From NCBI GenBank assembly GCA_947476925.1, contig CANJSF010000016.1:1-64000 (forward strand): a DNA stretch of 64,000 nt, read 5' to 3'. The translations under genes and the position numbers were made by a program. Source of the stretch: Rhodospirillaceae bacterium (lineage in GTDB: Bacteria > Pseudomonadota > Alphaproteobacteria > Rhodospirillales > Rhodospirillaceae). Shown one piece after another: positions 37,972 through 48,144 of the stretch; the first letter of the stretch is position 1; every line of letters begins with the position of its first letter. The notes under the pieces were generated by a model. It was given only the letters and a program-made list of their open reading frames with translations, did not search any database and was not told where the DNA came from.

Positions 37972-40148
37972 TGGTTCGATTAAGTCAAAGGTTGCCTGTA
38001 TTTTTTCTGGCCTGCCTGGCTGTGGGTTTTCTTGCCCGCGGCGACTTAACAGCTATGGCGCAGGACAATTCTGCAGCAACGCTGCAGAACAGCACGGCCC
38101 TGCAAGCCGACGAAATGAACTACGACGATGCGACCGATACGCTGAAGGCCATCGGTCGCGTGGAAATCGAGCGTGACGGTCGCATGCTGCGCGCCGATAC
38201 CGTGACATACAATCAAGTGAGCGATGTGGCTGTCGCCACCGGCAATGTAAGTCTGCTGGATAAAAACGGCACGGTCATGTTCTTCGACCGCCTGGAAATG
38301 AAGGGCGATTTGAAAGACGGGTTTGCGCGTGAAGTCCGCATGATTTTAGCTGACAAGTCGCACCTGACCAGCCGCGAGTTTCGTCGCACGGATGGCCACC
38401 TGAACGAGATGCGCCAAGCCGTCTACACCGCATGCGACGAATGCAAAGGCCGCGCGCCTGTGTGGCAGATTAAAGCCAGCAATGTGCGATACGATTCAGA
38501 CGCTGAGATGGTTTACTATAACAACGCACGCATTGAGCTTGGGGGCGTACCAGTGTTCTACACACCGTACTTGGCCCACCCAGACCCGTCATCGGGGCGC
38601 AAGTCGGGCCTGTTACTTCCGGTCATCAGCGGTGGGCGTAACTTGGGGCTGTCCTACGCGCAGCCTTATTATATCAATATCGCGCCAGATAAGGATGCGA
38701 CCCTCAGCCCGCTGATTACGACCAGCGCAGGCAAAGGCATGACGGCTGAATATCGCCAACGCTTTGCCAGGGGCGAGTTACAATTGTTTGGCAGCGTTGT
38801 CGGCGACGACAATGATTCCACGCAAGACGTGCGTGGGCATTTGAGGGGCCGCGCTCGCTGGGACATCGACGATAAGTGGCGTAGCGGCGCTGACGTTCAG
38901 CTTGCCTCGGACGATACGTATTTGCGCCGCTATAACTTCGACGCGCCAACGTGGCTGACAACCAATGCATATGCCGAACGGTTCTCGACTCACTCGTATT
39001 TCTCGGCAAATACGTATTACTTCCAGCGACAGCGCCGCACGGTAGCCGCTGGGACAACGCCGATCATTGCACCACTGCTGCAGTATAATTACGTCGGTGA
39101 TCAAACCGGGCGTGGCGGTTATTTCACCGCCGATGCCAACGCATTGGTCCTTTATCGCGATGACGGCAGCGACAGCAACCGCATCTCGACCAAGGTGGGG
39201 TGGAACTTGCCCTATACCAGCCCGTTAGGCGACATCTACACCTTACGCGCGACGTTGCGTGGCGACGGGTATTACGTCCGCGACGTTCTGCGACCCACAC
39301 GGAAAGATAAGTTTACCGGAACCACAGGTCGGGTTTTGCCCGAGGCATCATTAGAGTGGCGCTTCCCATTCGTGCGTAACGACGGCAATGCGCATCAGTT
39401 GCTTGAGCCAATCATCATGGGGGCAATTAGTCCTAAAGCTGATAATCCCGAAGAAATTCCCAACGAAGATAGTCGTGACTTGGAATTTGACGACACCAAC
39501 TTGTTTGACACACAGCGCGTAACCGGACGCGACCGTGTCGAGGGTGGTGCGCGCGTCAACTATGGCCTGCGCTGGTCATTGTACGGCGCACGTGGCGGCA
39601 GCGTTTCGTCCTTCGTTGGACAAAGCTATCGATTCAACAATGATAAGACATTTACGCCGATAACCGGATTGGATGGAAAATTATCGGATATCGTTGGTCG
39701 CATCGACGCTGCGCCTAACCCCTATTTAAATCTGCTTTATCGCTTTCGTGTGAATAAAGATACGCTGGGAAGTCGCCGCAATGAATTTGGTCTAGCACTT
39801 GGCCCCGAAATCGCACGACTGGGTGTGAGTTATATTTTCCTGAAGCAAGACCCGACTAATCCTACATTAGGCGAACGCGAAGAATTGTTCACATCCTTCT
39901 CCACACGATTGACAAAATATTGGAGCCTCAGCGCCAGTAACCGCCAGGACCTGAGCCCAAATGGAGGTCGAATCAGAACCGCCTTTGGCTTTACTTATGA
40001 AGATGAATGCTCGGTCTTTGGCATCGATCTTGCCGATGACAATACGTCGGACCGAGACTTCAAACGCGGCTTAACCGTCTTGTTGCGGTTTAATTTAAAA
40101 ACCATCGGTGACATCAAGTTCAACACTGGCGTCGGCGCGCAAAAGTAG
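37971..40148 (+). CDS. lptD: LPS-assembly protein LptD
   Basis: The 725-residue product has a signal peptide (ending near AMAQD), an N-terminal LptA-like beta-jellyroll (LQADEMNYDDATDTLKAIGRVEI, about 40-180) and a large C-terminal barrel. With LptE it inserts LPS into the outer leaflet of the outer membrane. A pair CDEC lies at the domain boundary. I place the start at ATG 37971 in the TGATG overlap with lptF; an upstream in-frame ATG lies inside lptF. It is the second gene of an envelope operon with surA, pdxA and ksgA downstream. Confidence 0.93.
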   Translation: MVRLSQRLPVFFLACLAVGFLARGDLTAMAQDNSAATLQNSTALQADEMNYDDATDTLKAIGRVEIERDGRMLRADTVTYNQVSDVAVATGNVSLLDKNGTVMFFDRLEMKGDLKDGFAREVRMILADKSHLTSREFRRTDGHLNEMRQAVYTACDECKGRAPVWQIKASNVRYDSDAEMVYYNNARIELGGVPVFYTPYLAHPDPSSGRKSGLLLPVISGGRNLGLSYAQPYYINIAPDKDATLSPLITTSAGKGMTAEYRQRFARGELQLFGSVVGDDNDSTQDVRGHLRGRARWDIDDKWRSGADVQLASDDTYLRRYNFDAPTWLTTNAYAERFSTHSYFSANTYYFQRQRRTVAAGTTPIIAPLLQYNYVGDQTGRGGYFTADANALVLYRDDGSDSNRISTKVGWNLPYTSPLGDIYTLRATLRGDGYYVRDVLRPTRKDKFTGTTGRVLPEASLEWRFPFVRNDGNAHQLLEPIIMGAISPKADNPEEIPNEDSRDLEFDDTNLFDTQRVTGRDRVEGGARVNYGLRWSLYGARGGSVSSFVGQSYRFNNDKTFTPITGLDGKLSDIVGRIDAAPNPYLNLLYRFRVNKDTLGSRRNEFGLALGPEIARLGVSYIFLKQDPTNPTLGEREELFTSFSTRLTKYWSLSASNRQDLSPNGGRIRTAFGFTYEDECSVFGIDLADDNTSDRDFKRGLTVLLRFNLKTIGDIKFNTGVGAQK

Positions 40149-40158
40149 GACGTTGGAT

Positions 40159-40611
40159 ATGTTGCGCCTGGGGATGACCTTGTTGTTCGGACTGACTGCG
40201 GCACAGCCGCAGGCGTTGGCGGTCGACCAAACGATGCCTGAGGCCGCGCGTTTGGCAGATGAGGCAAATAAGTATTTCACCGGAAAAGGCGCACCCCAAG
40301 ACGATGCGCACGCCGCCGCTCTGTACCAACACGCTGCAGATATGGGCTATGCCCCGGCACTGCACAACTTGGGCTTGATGTACGCCGAGGGACGCGGCGT
40401 GCCGCAAGATGAGTTTAAAGCGGTCGACTATTACCGCGCCGCCATGGCGCAGTCCTACGCCCCCGCGGTCACGAGCCTAGGAATTGCCTATGCAGAAGGC
40501 CGTGGGGTCAGCCGCGAGCCACATACGGCGACTTCATTGCTGCGCCGTGCAGCCGCAGGTGGGGATCGGCGGGCAAAAGATTACCTAGCGCGAGCGAATC
40601 TGCCCCCTTAA
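40159..40611 (+). CDS. small exported Sel1-repeat protein
   Basis: The 150-residue product has a signal peptide (GMTLLFGLTAAQPQALA) and then two to three Sel1-like repeats, each with the pattern A..LG.MYAEGRGVPQD...A..YY..A (for example LGLMYAEGRGVPQDEFKA and LGIAYAEGRGVSREPHTA). Sel1 repeats form helical protein-binding solenoids. The function is unknown; a periplasmic adaptor for outer-membrane assembly would suit its place between lptD and surA. I use the ATG at 40159, 10 nt after the lptD stop with TAGGA upstream. It is not a usual member of this operon. Confidence 0.8.
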   Translation: MLRLGMTLLFGLTAAQPQALAVDQTMPEAARLADEANKYFTGKGAPQDDAHAAALYQHAADMGYAPALHNLGLMYAEGRGVPQDEFKAVDYYRAAMAQSYAPAVTSLGIAYAEGRGVSREPHTATSLLRRAAAGGDRRAKDYLARANLPP

Positions 40612-40730
40612 GGTCGGGCCTCAAAGTTCATAACAGATTGGAAAGATTGGCTTTCCCCGGCCTAGTTTTCGCCATCGTTCGTCATTATGGTAGCGCCGCT
40701 TTAGCCCCCATAGATCGGGTATTTGCCGAG

Positions 40731-42005
40731 ATGAGACAGTTTTTGCGCGCATTCGTTTTGGTCTTGGCAGCGGTTTTGACCCTGCCCCTCGCGCACGCCC
40801 AAGAGGCGGGCAACGGCGCTGGTGCCATGGGCATTGCGGCCGTCGTGAACGAAGACATTATTACGGTGTTTGACGTCCAATCGCGGCTGGGCATGTTCAT
40901 AGCCACCTCGGGCATTGAGAACACGCCCGACATTCAGCGCCGCCTGCTTCCGCAAGTGATTCAAAGCTTGATCGAGGAGCGCTTAAAAATTCAAGAAGCA
41001 AAGCGCCTCAAAATCTCCACAACCGAACCCGAAGTGCGCGAAGCGGTATCGACGATTGAAAGCAACAACAACATGCAAGCGGGCTCGTTCCGGAAGCTAC
41101 TGGAAGAGCGCGGCGTGGATATGAGCACGCTGTTTGCGCAAATTGAAGCGGACGTTGCCTGGGTGAAAGTGGTGCGGCAAGAGCTACGCCGCAACGTGTT
41201 GGTTGCCCCAGAAGAAGTCAAAAACGTTTTAGAGCGGCTCAAAGCCAACCAGGGCCGACCAGAGCATCTTCTGTCGGAAATTTTCCTGCCTGTGAATGTG
41301 AATTCATCTGAAGGTGACGTGCGGCAAATTGCTGATCGCTTGGTTCAACAGGCGCGAGGAAACACACCCTTCGCGGCCCTGGCCCAACAGTTCTCACAAA
41401 GCCCAACGGCGGCCGTGGGTGGTGATTTGGGATGGGTGTTACAAGGCGAATTGGAAGACGAGTTGGACCGCGCTGTCGGCAACATGGAGCCCAACGAAAT
41501 ATCCGACCCCATTCGCAGCACGACGGGTTATCACATTTTGTCACTGCGTGGTCGACGTGCCGCAGGGGCACCTGATCCAATGATGTCGGTTGTGACACTG
41601 AGCCAGATTTACCTTCCCACGTCCGGCGGGCGCGCCATGAGCGCGGCGCAAATTGCGCAACTGAGCAACACGATTGCGACCCAAGTGACCTCGTGCGCAC
41701 AAATGAACGAGCTTGCCGCGCGCAGTGGCGGCCCCGGATCAGGCCCCATCGACCCTTTGCGTGTGGGTGGACTGCCTGAGACGGTGCGCACCGCCGTCGC
41801 CCCGATGCCCGTTGGGCGCGTTAGCCAGCCGTTAGAGGTTCCAGGAGCGCGACTATTTGTGATGGTGTGCACACGCCAAGACGACAGCGGCCTGCCCGAC
41901 CAAGAACAAATTGCAGGCAAACTTGAGAACGATAAGCTTGAGAACTTGGCCCGCCAAAAGCTTCGCGATCTGCGCCGCCAAGCGCTGATCGACGTGCGCA
42001 TCTAA
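40731..42005 (+). CDS. surA: periplasmic chaperone/peptidyl-prolyl isomerase SurA
   Basis: The 424-residue product has a signal peptide (FVLVLAAVLTLPLAHAQ), a SurA N-terminal chaperone domain (IAAVVNEDIITVFDVQSRL onwards), one well-formed parvulin domain (LSEIFLPV to STTGYHILSLRGRR, about 185-285) and a degenerate second parvulin-like domain. It escorts unfolded outer-membrane proteins, including LptD, across the periplasm. I start at ATG 40731; the frame runs upstream to 40638 without a signal peptide at its end. It lies between the lptD unit and pdxA in the standard order. Confidence 0.93.
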   Translation: MRQFLRAFVLVLAAVLTLPLAHAQEAGNGAGAMGIAAVVNEDIITVFDVQSRLGMFIATSGIENTPDIQRRLLPQVIQSLIEERLKIQEAKRLKISTTEPEVREAVSTIESNNNMQAGSFRKLLEERGVDMSTLFAQIEADVAWVKVVRQELRRNVLVAPEEVKNVLERLKANQGRPEHLLSEIFLPVNVNSSEGDVRQIADRLVQQARGNTPFAALAQQFSQSPTAAVGGDLGWVLQGELEDELDRAVGNMEPNEISDPIRSTTGYHILSLRGRRAAGAPDPMMSVVTLSQIYLPTSGGRAMSAAQIAQLSNTIATQVTSCAQMNELAARSGGPGSGPIDPLRVGGLPETVRTAVAPMPVGRVSQPLEVPGARLFVMVCTRQDDSGLPDQEQIAGKLENDKLENLARQKLRDLRRQALIDVRI

Positions 42006-42026
42006 CGCGCACAAAAAACGTCCACG

Positions 42027-43037
42027 ATGTCCTCCGCTCCCCTAGCTGTAACGATGGGCGAGCCCGCTGGCATCGGCACTGAGATTACGCTTAAAGCCTG
42101 GGCCTTGCGTAAGGTCAGCGGCCCACCGTTTTTCTTGATCGACAGCGTTCAACGACTGCTCCACGCCGCCAGCGCTCTTAAAATCGATATCCCCCTCAAA
42201 GCGGTTGGAACGGCCGCTGAGGCGTTACAGGCATTTCCAACGGCATTACCCGTGTTTGAAATTGCTGAGGCTCAGAGTTTGAAGTTCAGTTTAGGGCGGC
42301 CAAATCCCGCCACCAGCAAGGCCGTAATTGCCTCCATCGATATGGCCGTGAAATTGGTGCGCGATAAACACGCTGCAGGGATCATCACCAACCCGATTCA
42401 AAAGGCCGCACTACAAGCGGCTGGCTTTGCCTATCCGGGGCATACCGAATATTTAGGCCATCTGGCCGGCGAACTTGCCTCGGTCATGATGTTAGTCGTC
42501 GAGCGACCAAATCCGCCCTTGCGTGTTGTGCCCGTCACCGTTCATACGCCCATCAGTAACGTTGCGACGTCACTGACGAGCAGTGCCATTACTCATTGCG
42601 GGCGCGTAACGGCTAAAGCGTTGATGACAGATTTCGGCATTGAGCAGCCACGCTTGGCGGTGTCAGGGCTGAACCCTCATGCGGGCGAAGACGGCAAAAT
42701 TGGCGATGAAGAAATGCGCATCATTGCGCCTGCTATCGCACAATTGCGCGCTGAAGGCTTCAATGTGCAAGGCCCGGCCCCCGCCGATACGCTGTTTCAT
42801 GCAGAGGCGCGCGCCAAGTACGATGCCGTGTTGTGCATGTATCACGACCAAGCTTTGGTGCCGTTAAAGACCTTGGATTTCGCTGGCGGTGTGAATGTTA
42901 CTTTAGGACTGCCGTTTGTTCGCACCTCGCCCGATCATGGCACGGCGCTTGATATCGCGGGCCGCGGCGTTGCCGACCCAACCAGCTTTATGGCTGCTCT
43001 GGACTTAGCTGCGCGTTTTACTGCGCGCCGATCATGA
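42027..43037 (+). CDS. pdxA: 4-hydroxythreonine-4-phosphate dehydrogenase
   Basis: The 336-residue enzyme oxidises 4-phosphohydroxy-L-threonine in DXP-dependent pyridoxal 5'-phosphate synthesis. It has the opening MGEPAGIGTEI, NPIQKAALQAAGFAYPGHTEYLG with one metal His, SGLNPHAGEDG with the second, and MYHDQALVPLKTLDF with the third. The length is standard. It lies 21 bp after surA and overlaps ksgA by 4 nt. Confidence 0.96.
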   Translation: MSSAPLAVTMGEPAGIGTEITLKAWALRKVSGPPFFLIDSVQRLLHAASALKIDIPLKAVGTAAEALQAFPTALPVFEIAEAQSLKFSLGRPNPATSKAVIASIDMAVKLVRDKHAAGIITNPIQKAALQAAGFAYPGHTEYLGHLAGELASVMMLVVERPNPPLRVVPVTVHTPISNVATSLTSSAITHCGRVTAKALMTDFGIEQPRLAVSGLNPHAGEDGKIGDEEMRIIAPAIAQLRAEGFNVQGPAPADTLFHAEARAKYDAVLCMYHDQALVPLKTLDFAGGVNVTLGLPFVRTSPDHGTALDIAGRGVADPTSFMAALDLAARFTARRS

Positions 43038-43873
43038 CAGAGGCCTTGCCGCCACTGCGCGACGTACTCACGAAGCATGGATTACGCGCAGATAAAAAAC
43101 TGGGACAGCACTTTTTGCTCGACCTCAATCTCACGGCAAAAATCGTGCGTGCGGCGGGCGATGTGGTGAGTGGCACCACGATTGAAATTGGCCCCGGCCC
43201 CGGCGGCTTGACACGAAGCCTGTTGGCCGCCGGTGCAAACGTCATTGCCATTGAACGTGACCTGCGTTGCGCGCCCATATTAGAAGACTTGGTCACAGCC
43301 TACCCCGGCAAACTCAGCGTGGTATGGGGCGATGCGCTCAAAACTGAGGCGCATGTGCTGGGTTATGCGCCTCGCCGCATCATCGCAAATCTGCCTTACA
43401 ATATTGGCACCGAGTTATTGCTGGGATGGGTGGACCACGCGGCACAGTTTGAATCATTGACATTGATGTTCCAGGCCGAAGTAGGCGAGCGTTTAGTTGC
43501 GGCCCCCGGTTCAAAAACCTATGGACGATTGAGTGTGTTGGTGCAGTGGCTGTGCGATGTGCAGCCTATATTTCGTATCGGCCCGCAGGCGTTTACACCA
43601 CCGCCACAGGTGGACTCAGTTGTAGTTCACCTGCGCCCCCGGCCCGCGCCACGATTTGCCGCTGAGAAGAGCGATATTGAACGGGTGACGGCGGCCGCCT
43701 TCGGTCAACGCCGCAAAATGTTGCGACAAAGCTTAAAAACACTGGCAAAAGATTGCGGGTTTGCCGATGGCACGGCGCTGTGCGCTCAAGTCGGCATCGA
43801 CCCAGAGGCCCGAGCAGAAAATTTATCGGTCGAACAGTTTTGCGCCCTGGCCCGCGCCGTTGCCAAAACTTAA
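43034..43873 (+). CDS. ksgA: 16S rRNA (A1518/A1519) dimethyltransferase
   Basis: The 279-residue Rossmann methyltransferase has LGQHFLLDLNL (about 21-31), the SAM-binding GPGPGGLTRSLL (about 54-65) and the catalytic NLPYNIGTELL motif near 117. It dimethylates two adenines in helix 45 of 16S rRNA, late in 30S assembly. Its ATG overlaps the pdxA stop (ATGA). The 3' end overlaps that of the convergent gmk gene by 4 nt. Confidence 0.96.
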   Translation: MTEALPPLRDVLTKHGLRADKKLGQHFLLDLNLTAKIVRAAGDVVSGTTIEIGPGPGGLTRSLLAAGANVIAIERDLRCAPILEDLVTAYPGKLSVVWGDALKTEAHVLGYAPRRIIANLPYNIGTELLLGWVDHAAQFESLTLMFQAEVGERLVAAPGSKTYGRLSVLVQWLCDVQPIFRIGPQAFTPPPQVDSVVVHLRPRPAPRFAAEKSDIERVTAAAFGQRRKMLRQSLKTLAKDCGFADGTALCAQVGIDPEARAENLSVEQFCALARAVAKT

Positions 43874-44505
43874 GCGCCGCGCATACTTTTGACGAAGTCA
43901 CCCAATCCAATCTGACGGGCGCGTTTAAGCCGCTCGGCCGCCAATATTGTTCGGACTTCTGAGATGCTATTGGCCAGGTCGTGATTGACGACGATGTAAT
44001 CGTACTCGGGCCAATGGCTCATTTCATCAGATGCGCGCGCCATGCGCTTGCGCACAATGTCCTCGGGATCTTGTGCGCGACCCCGCAAACGGCGCTCAAG
44101 TTCGGCCAATGAAGGCGGTAAAATAAAGATGCTCACCAAGTCGTCTCGGGCATTCTCGCGCAGCTGCTGCGTGCCTTGCCAGTCAATATCAAACAAAACA
44201 TCGCGTCCCATGTTGAGTTGATTTTCAACATGCACCCGCGGCGTGCCATAGAAATTGTCAAACACACGCGCATGTTCCAAGAATTCATTGGCGGAAGTCA
44301 TGCGCTCAAAATGCGGCACGGTCACAAAATAGTAGTCCACACCCTCGATTTCGCCCGGCCGCGGCGGACGCGTGGTTGCCGACACTGAGGAAACTAAATT
44401 CGAGTCCGACTTCAGCAATTCGCGCGCGATTGTTGTTTTGCCCGCGCCAGAAGGCGAGGACAACACCAACATTAATCCACGGCGGCTGCGGTTCTGGTCG
44501 GCCAC
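43870..44505 (-). CDS. gmk: guanylate kinase
   Basis: The 211-residue enzyme phosphorylates GMP to GDP with ATP. It has the P-loop SSPSGAGKTTIARELL (about 16-31), the GMP-binding segment TTRPPRPGEIEGVDYYFV (about 42-59) and the lid-region RRLRGRAQDPEDIVRKRM. It follows yicC by 15 bp on the same strand; the yicC-gmk pair is common in alphaproteobacteria. The 3' end overlaps ksgA tail to tail. Confidence 0.96.
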   Translation of the reverse strand: MADQNRSRRGLMLVLSSPSGAGKTTIARELLKSDSNLVSSVSATTRPPRPGEIEGVDYYFVTVPHFERMTSANEFLEHARVFDNFYGTPRVHVENQLNMGRDVLFDIDWQGTQQLRENARDDLVSIFILPPSLAELERRLRGRAQDPEDIVRKRMARASDEMSHWPEYDYIVVNHDLANSISEVRTILAAERLKRARQIGLGDFVKSMRGA

Positions 44506-44520
44506 TCTCTAAAATCCTGA

Positions 44521-45432
44521 TTACTCGATATTCTGTATTTGCTCGCGCAATTGATCAATGGTGGCTTTGAGGTCAAGGCCGATGCGTGTTAATTCAACTT
44601 CCTGCGATTTGGAGCAAAGTGTGTTGGCTTCGCGGTTGAGTTCCTGACTCAGAAAATCGAGCCGCCGGCCACACGGCCCGCCTGCATTTAGCATATCAGA
44701 CGCCTGCTCCAAATGCGCCTTCAGCCGGTCGATCTCTTCACGGATATCGGCTTTGACAGCCAGCATGGCAACTTCCTGGGCCAGTCTATCAGGCGAAAGT
44801 GCGCTGGGGCCTGAAGTCATGTCGGCAATCTGGCGCTCAAAGCGGGCACGAATGGCCGCCGGTTGAGCGGCTGAACAGGCGCTAGCCGCGCTTACCAAAC
44901 TGCGCAACCGGGCAAGATGCTCGTTCATGATGGCGAGCAGCCTGGCACCTTCTTCGCAACGCGCTTTAATCAGCGCCTTGACTGCAGCCTGTAGTGATTC
45001 GAGCAACACAGCATCGCGTGCGGCAACCATCGCCGCATCGGGTTGCGATTCAATTGGCTCGATCACCCCTTTGACAGCGAGTAATCCGTCCAGGCTGGCC
45101 GGGCCAATGCCTGGTGGCAGCGTTTGCGATTTCTGGGCGGCTAACGCGATCAAACGATTAAGCAGGTCTTCGTTGATTTTAGCGCCTTGCGTCGGGGGCT
45201 CGCCCGCGAGGGTGAGGTTCAGCGTGACCGAGCCGCGCGAGAGCTGATCAGCTAGCAGTTTGCGCACGGGGGCATCGAGAGAATCATACCCATGCGGGTA
45301 GCGTAAGCGCACATCGAGATTTTTTCCGTTGACGCTTCGCGCTTCCCAGGCCCAGCTGAGAGCGATAGGCGTTGCCATTTGGCCGTCGACGCGGGCGAAC
45401 CCCGTCATACTCGCCACCGCTCGCGCACTCAT
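44521..45432 (-). CDS. YicC family endoribonuclease-like protein
   Basis: The 303-residue protein has the YicC N-terminus SMTGFAR, the WEARSVNGKNLDVRLRYP segment, and the C-terminal DUF1732 part (ADIREEIDRLKAHLEQ ... RRLDFLSQELNREANTLCSKS). YicC proteins have been linked to RNA decay and stationary-phase survival, and E. coli YicC is reported as an endoribonuclease. I use the ATG at 45432; a GTG eight codons upstream is less likely. In many alphaproteobacteria this gene directly follows mltG; here about 6 kb intervene. Confidence 0.92.
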   Translation of the reverse strand: MSARAVASMTGFARVDGQMATPIALSWAWEARSVNGKNLDVRLRYPHGYDSLDAPVRKLLADQLSRGSVTLNLTLAGEPPTQGAKINEDLLNRLIALAAQKSQTLPPGIGPASLDGLLAVKGVIEPIESQPDAAMVAARDAVLLESLQAAVKALIKARCEEGARLLAIMNEHLARLRSLVSAASACSAAQPAAIRARFERQIADMTSGPSALSPDRLAQEVAMLAVKADIREEIDRLKAHLEQASDMLNAGGPCGRRLDFLSQELNREANTLCSKSQEVELTRIGLDLKATIDQLREQIQNIE

Positions 45433-45517
45433 GCTTTTGCCCCGAAAACGCCGCACCCAGAGTTTGTGGCGACCGTTATATCGGCAGGGCAGCCTAATTC
45501 AAGGCAGCGCTAGGGGT

Positions 45518-45715
45518 TTAAGCGCTGAAACCTCGATATTGCTCGACGAATTGCGAAAAGATTACCGGCGGCAAAGGTTTTGAGACCAAATAACCTTGGA
45601 TTTCATCGCACCCGCGCTCCTTTAAGAATCGTGCTTGCTCGACCGTTTCGACCCCTTCGGCGATCACGCGGAGGCCTAAGCTTTGGCTGAGGCTGATAAT
45701 GGCTTCGACGATTTT
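45518..45715 (-). pseudogene. out-of-frame C-terminal end of the EAL domain
   Basis: In the reading frame shifted by one base relative to the gene at 45676-47940, the minus strand encodes [20 protein letters not shown], then [20 protein letters not shown] and VSKPLPP, ending FSA at a TAA at 45518. This is the canonical last third of an EAL domain (IAEGVET and GC..IQGYL motifs). Adding one A to the run of five (45712-45716) restores a single frame reading DEKIVEAI. It is either a recent frameshift, a homopolymer sequencing error or a slippage site. Confidence 0.8.
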
Positions 45716-47940
45716 TCATCACCTTTCTTTTTTCCAATGCCCGCCACGAACGAGCCGTCGACCTTTAAGCGCCGCACGGGAAAGGCTTGTAGGTTCGACA
45801 GCGATGAAAAGCCGGTGCCGAAATCATCCATCGAAAAACTCACGCCCGCATCGTTGAGCAGGCCAAAGTTTTCGCGCACTTTTCCAGTTTTCTCCATAGC
45901 GACCGATTCGGTGATTTCAATGTCGATGGCTTCAGCCAGCAACCCCTTGGACTTCAAACTCTCCATGACATGCTCGTGCAAATTACTGCGCCGAAACTGC
46001 ACGCCGGAGACATTAAATCCGAGCTGAAGCTTTTGCAGCCCACGGGCCGTCCATTCTTGGCTTTGGCGACAAATTTCGCTGACAATCCAATCGCCAATGC
46101 TGAGGATCAAATCCGAGGATTCGGCGATGGGTATGAACTCGCCAGGAGAAATCATGCCGCGCTTGGGATGCGACCAGCGAATCAGCGCTTCGGCCCCAAT
46201 AACCAGACCACTGACCAAATCGATCTGCGGCTGGTAGGCCAGCCAAAGTTCACCGCGCTCCAGCGCATCGCGGAGATCTTCCTCAAGGCTCAAGCGTTGA
46301 CGAATATCAGCATCGCGGTCGAAGTAGCTCAGCGCATGACGGCCTTGGGCTTTGGCTTGGAACATCGCAAGCTCGGCATCGGCCAGCAAACTGGCGGGGT
46401 CGGTATCGTCGTTGGGATACATCGCAACGCCTGCCGATGCCCCCGTCTTCAGCGTACGACCATCGAGCGTCATCGGCTCCCACAACGCTTCAAACAAGCG
46501 TCGAATCGTGGCGTTGGCCGCGCCCATATCTTTCACGCCTTCGAGCAGGATGCCAAATTCATCGCCGCCGAGCCGAGCCAAAGTGTCCGTTGTGCGCAGC
46601 AGGTGCGAGAGCCGATCTTTGGCCGTCACCAGCAGGGCGTCGCCAGTGCTGTGCCCATAGTTGGAATTGACGAACTTGAAGTTGTCCATATCGAGGAGCA
46701 TCACGGCCACCATATCTCCGGCCCGCTTGGCGCGCGCCACGGCCGACGTGAGGCGCTCGATAAACAAGCCGCGATTGGGCAAGCCTGTGAGCGTGTCGTA
46801 CTGCGCCAAGCGTATCAGCTCATCTTGGGTTTTCAGGCGCTCAGAAATGTCTTCTTGAATTGTCACGAATTGCGTGATGCGTCCGGTTGCGTCTCGCACG
46901 GGGCTAATGGTTTGTTCGGCAGTATAGAGTTGACCATCTTTGTGGCGGTTGATCACGCGCCCCCGCCACACATCACCACGCTTGATGCACTCTTTCATCT
47001 CGGAAAAGAATGACTCAGGATGTTGGTCGGATCGCAAGATGTCGCTGGCTTTGCCAACTAGTTCTGCATTTGTGTAGCCCGTCATGTCGCACAACGCTCG
47101 GTTGGCCCACGTCATCACGCCGTTCGGCAGCGTGATAAAAATACCGTTGGCGACGGCCTCCATGGCTTGGGTGCGCATCGCGAGTGCGGTTTCAGCATCG
47201 CGCACTTGGGTCATGTCATGAAGCATCACCAGCGTTGCATCGTCCCCATTCCATGAAATAGGCGCGGTTCGCATCTCAACGAACGCCAGCTTATTGCCCG
47301 TCACCAGTTCAATGGAGGTCGCGTTGCCTTCAGCGCCAAACGGCAGGCCAAACTCCTGGCCTTTGAGCGCATCAGTCGGTGCGCCAAGCAGCGTGGCCGC
47401 CGCCGGGTTTACGAATGCAATGCAGCCATGGTGATCGATGACCAGCAAACCATCGGCAGATTGTTCCACGGCACGAAAATAGAGTGGAAATCCTTTGATC
47501 AGCTCTTTCTCAAAATCAGCCGCCTTTGACTGATCAACCAGGATCACCAACGACACGGCGTTCATGTCGTTCGCCGCACCACCATGAACAGGAATCACGG
47601 TGATGTCGCACATGGCTGCTTGGCTATCAGCGCGCAGCCCCATGAATTCGCCCTGCCAAGTGCGACCTGCCTCCATCGCTGTGGCCAAGTCGAGCCAGCT
47701 GGCATTGCCCATGGTGTCGGGACCCAATAGGCGGACGTTTTGACCCTCAGGGGTCGTCGCCGAGTCGAGGCCAACCATCTCGAGACAAGCCTCGTTGGCC
47801 CAAATTGCACGGCCAGATGGGTCGATCACGGCTATCGCTGTGGCCGATCGCTCAAACAGCGACGACACGAGGCGCTGCCGCGCAGGCTGTTGAAATAGCT
47901 GATGAAAAGACCCGGCTTGGATACTTGCAATGCTCGACAT
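45676..47940 (-). CDS. PAS-PAS-PAS-GGDEF-EAL protein, frameshifted in the EAL domain
   Basis: As read, the 754-residue product has three PAS-like sensor regions (about 30-130, 150-245 and 255-370), a GGDEF domain (intact GGDEF at 458-462, diguanylate cyclase) and an EAL domain (EAL near 584, [10 protein letters not shown] near 705). It would make and/or degrade c-di-GMP. The frame breaks after residue 743 and ends in [11 protein letters not shown], losing the last third of the EAL domain. No membrane segment is present, so it is cytoplasmic. The start at ATG 47940 has AGGAAG before it; a longer open frame upstream crosses the divergent promoter region. It faces a receiver/KaiB pair. Confidence 0.85.
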   Translation of the reverse strand: MSSIASIQAGSFHQLFQQPARQRLVSSLFERSATAIAVIDPSGRAIWANEACLEMVGLDSATTPEGQNVRLLGPDTMGNASWLDLATAMEAGRTWQGEFMGLRADSQAAMCDITVIPVHGGAANDMNAVSLVILVDQSKAADFEKELIKGFPLYFRAVEQSADGLLVIDHHGCIAFVNPAAATLLGAPTDALKGQEFGLPFGAEGNATSIELVTGNKLAFVEMRTAPISWNGDDATLVMLHDMTQVRDAETALAMRTQAMEAVANGIFITLPNGVMTWANRALCDMTGYTNAELVGKASDILRSDQHPESFFSEMKECIKRGDVWRGRVINRHKDGQLYTAEQTISPVRDATGRITQFVTIQEDISERLKTQDELIRLAQYDTLTGLPNRGLFIERLTSAVARAKRAGDMVAVMLLDMDNFKFVNSNYGHSTGDALLVTAKDRLSHLLRTTDTLARLGGDEFGILLEGVKDMGAANATIRRLFEALWEPMTLDGRTLKTGASAGVAMYPNDDTDPASLLADAELAMFQAKAQGRHALSYFDRDADIRQRLSLEEDLRDALERGELWLAYQPQIDLVSGLVIGAEALIRWSHPKRGMISPGEFIPIAESSDLILSIGDWIVSEICRQSQEWTARGLQKLQLGFNVSGVQFRRSNLHEHVMESLKSKGLLAEAIDIEITESVAMEKTGKVRENFGLLNDAGVSFSMDDFGTGFSSLSNLQAFPVRRLKVDGSFVAGIGKKKGDEKSSKPLSASAKA

Positions 47941-48144
47941 GGGTAATCGCTTCCTAGCTTTGGCCGCAGGTGAAGGGTTTGGACGCCCCTGATTCGCTCT
48001 AAAAAGTTTTTTGTCACTAATGTTTTGATTCGAAACTATAGAGAGGATATAAACTCCGTCAACGTGATTCGCATGACGCGTTGGTGGCGTTACCCAGAAT
48101 GAAAGTTCAGGCCGCGTTACCGCAGTGAGTAAGGAGAAATTGCG

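Noticed and set aside
45970-47013. 347-codon plus-strand open frame
   Set aside because: It is antisense to the PAS-GGDEF-EAL gene, with no domain and no ribosome-binding site.
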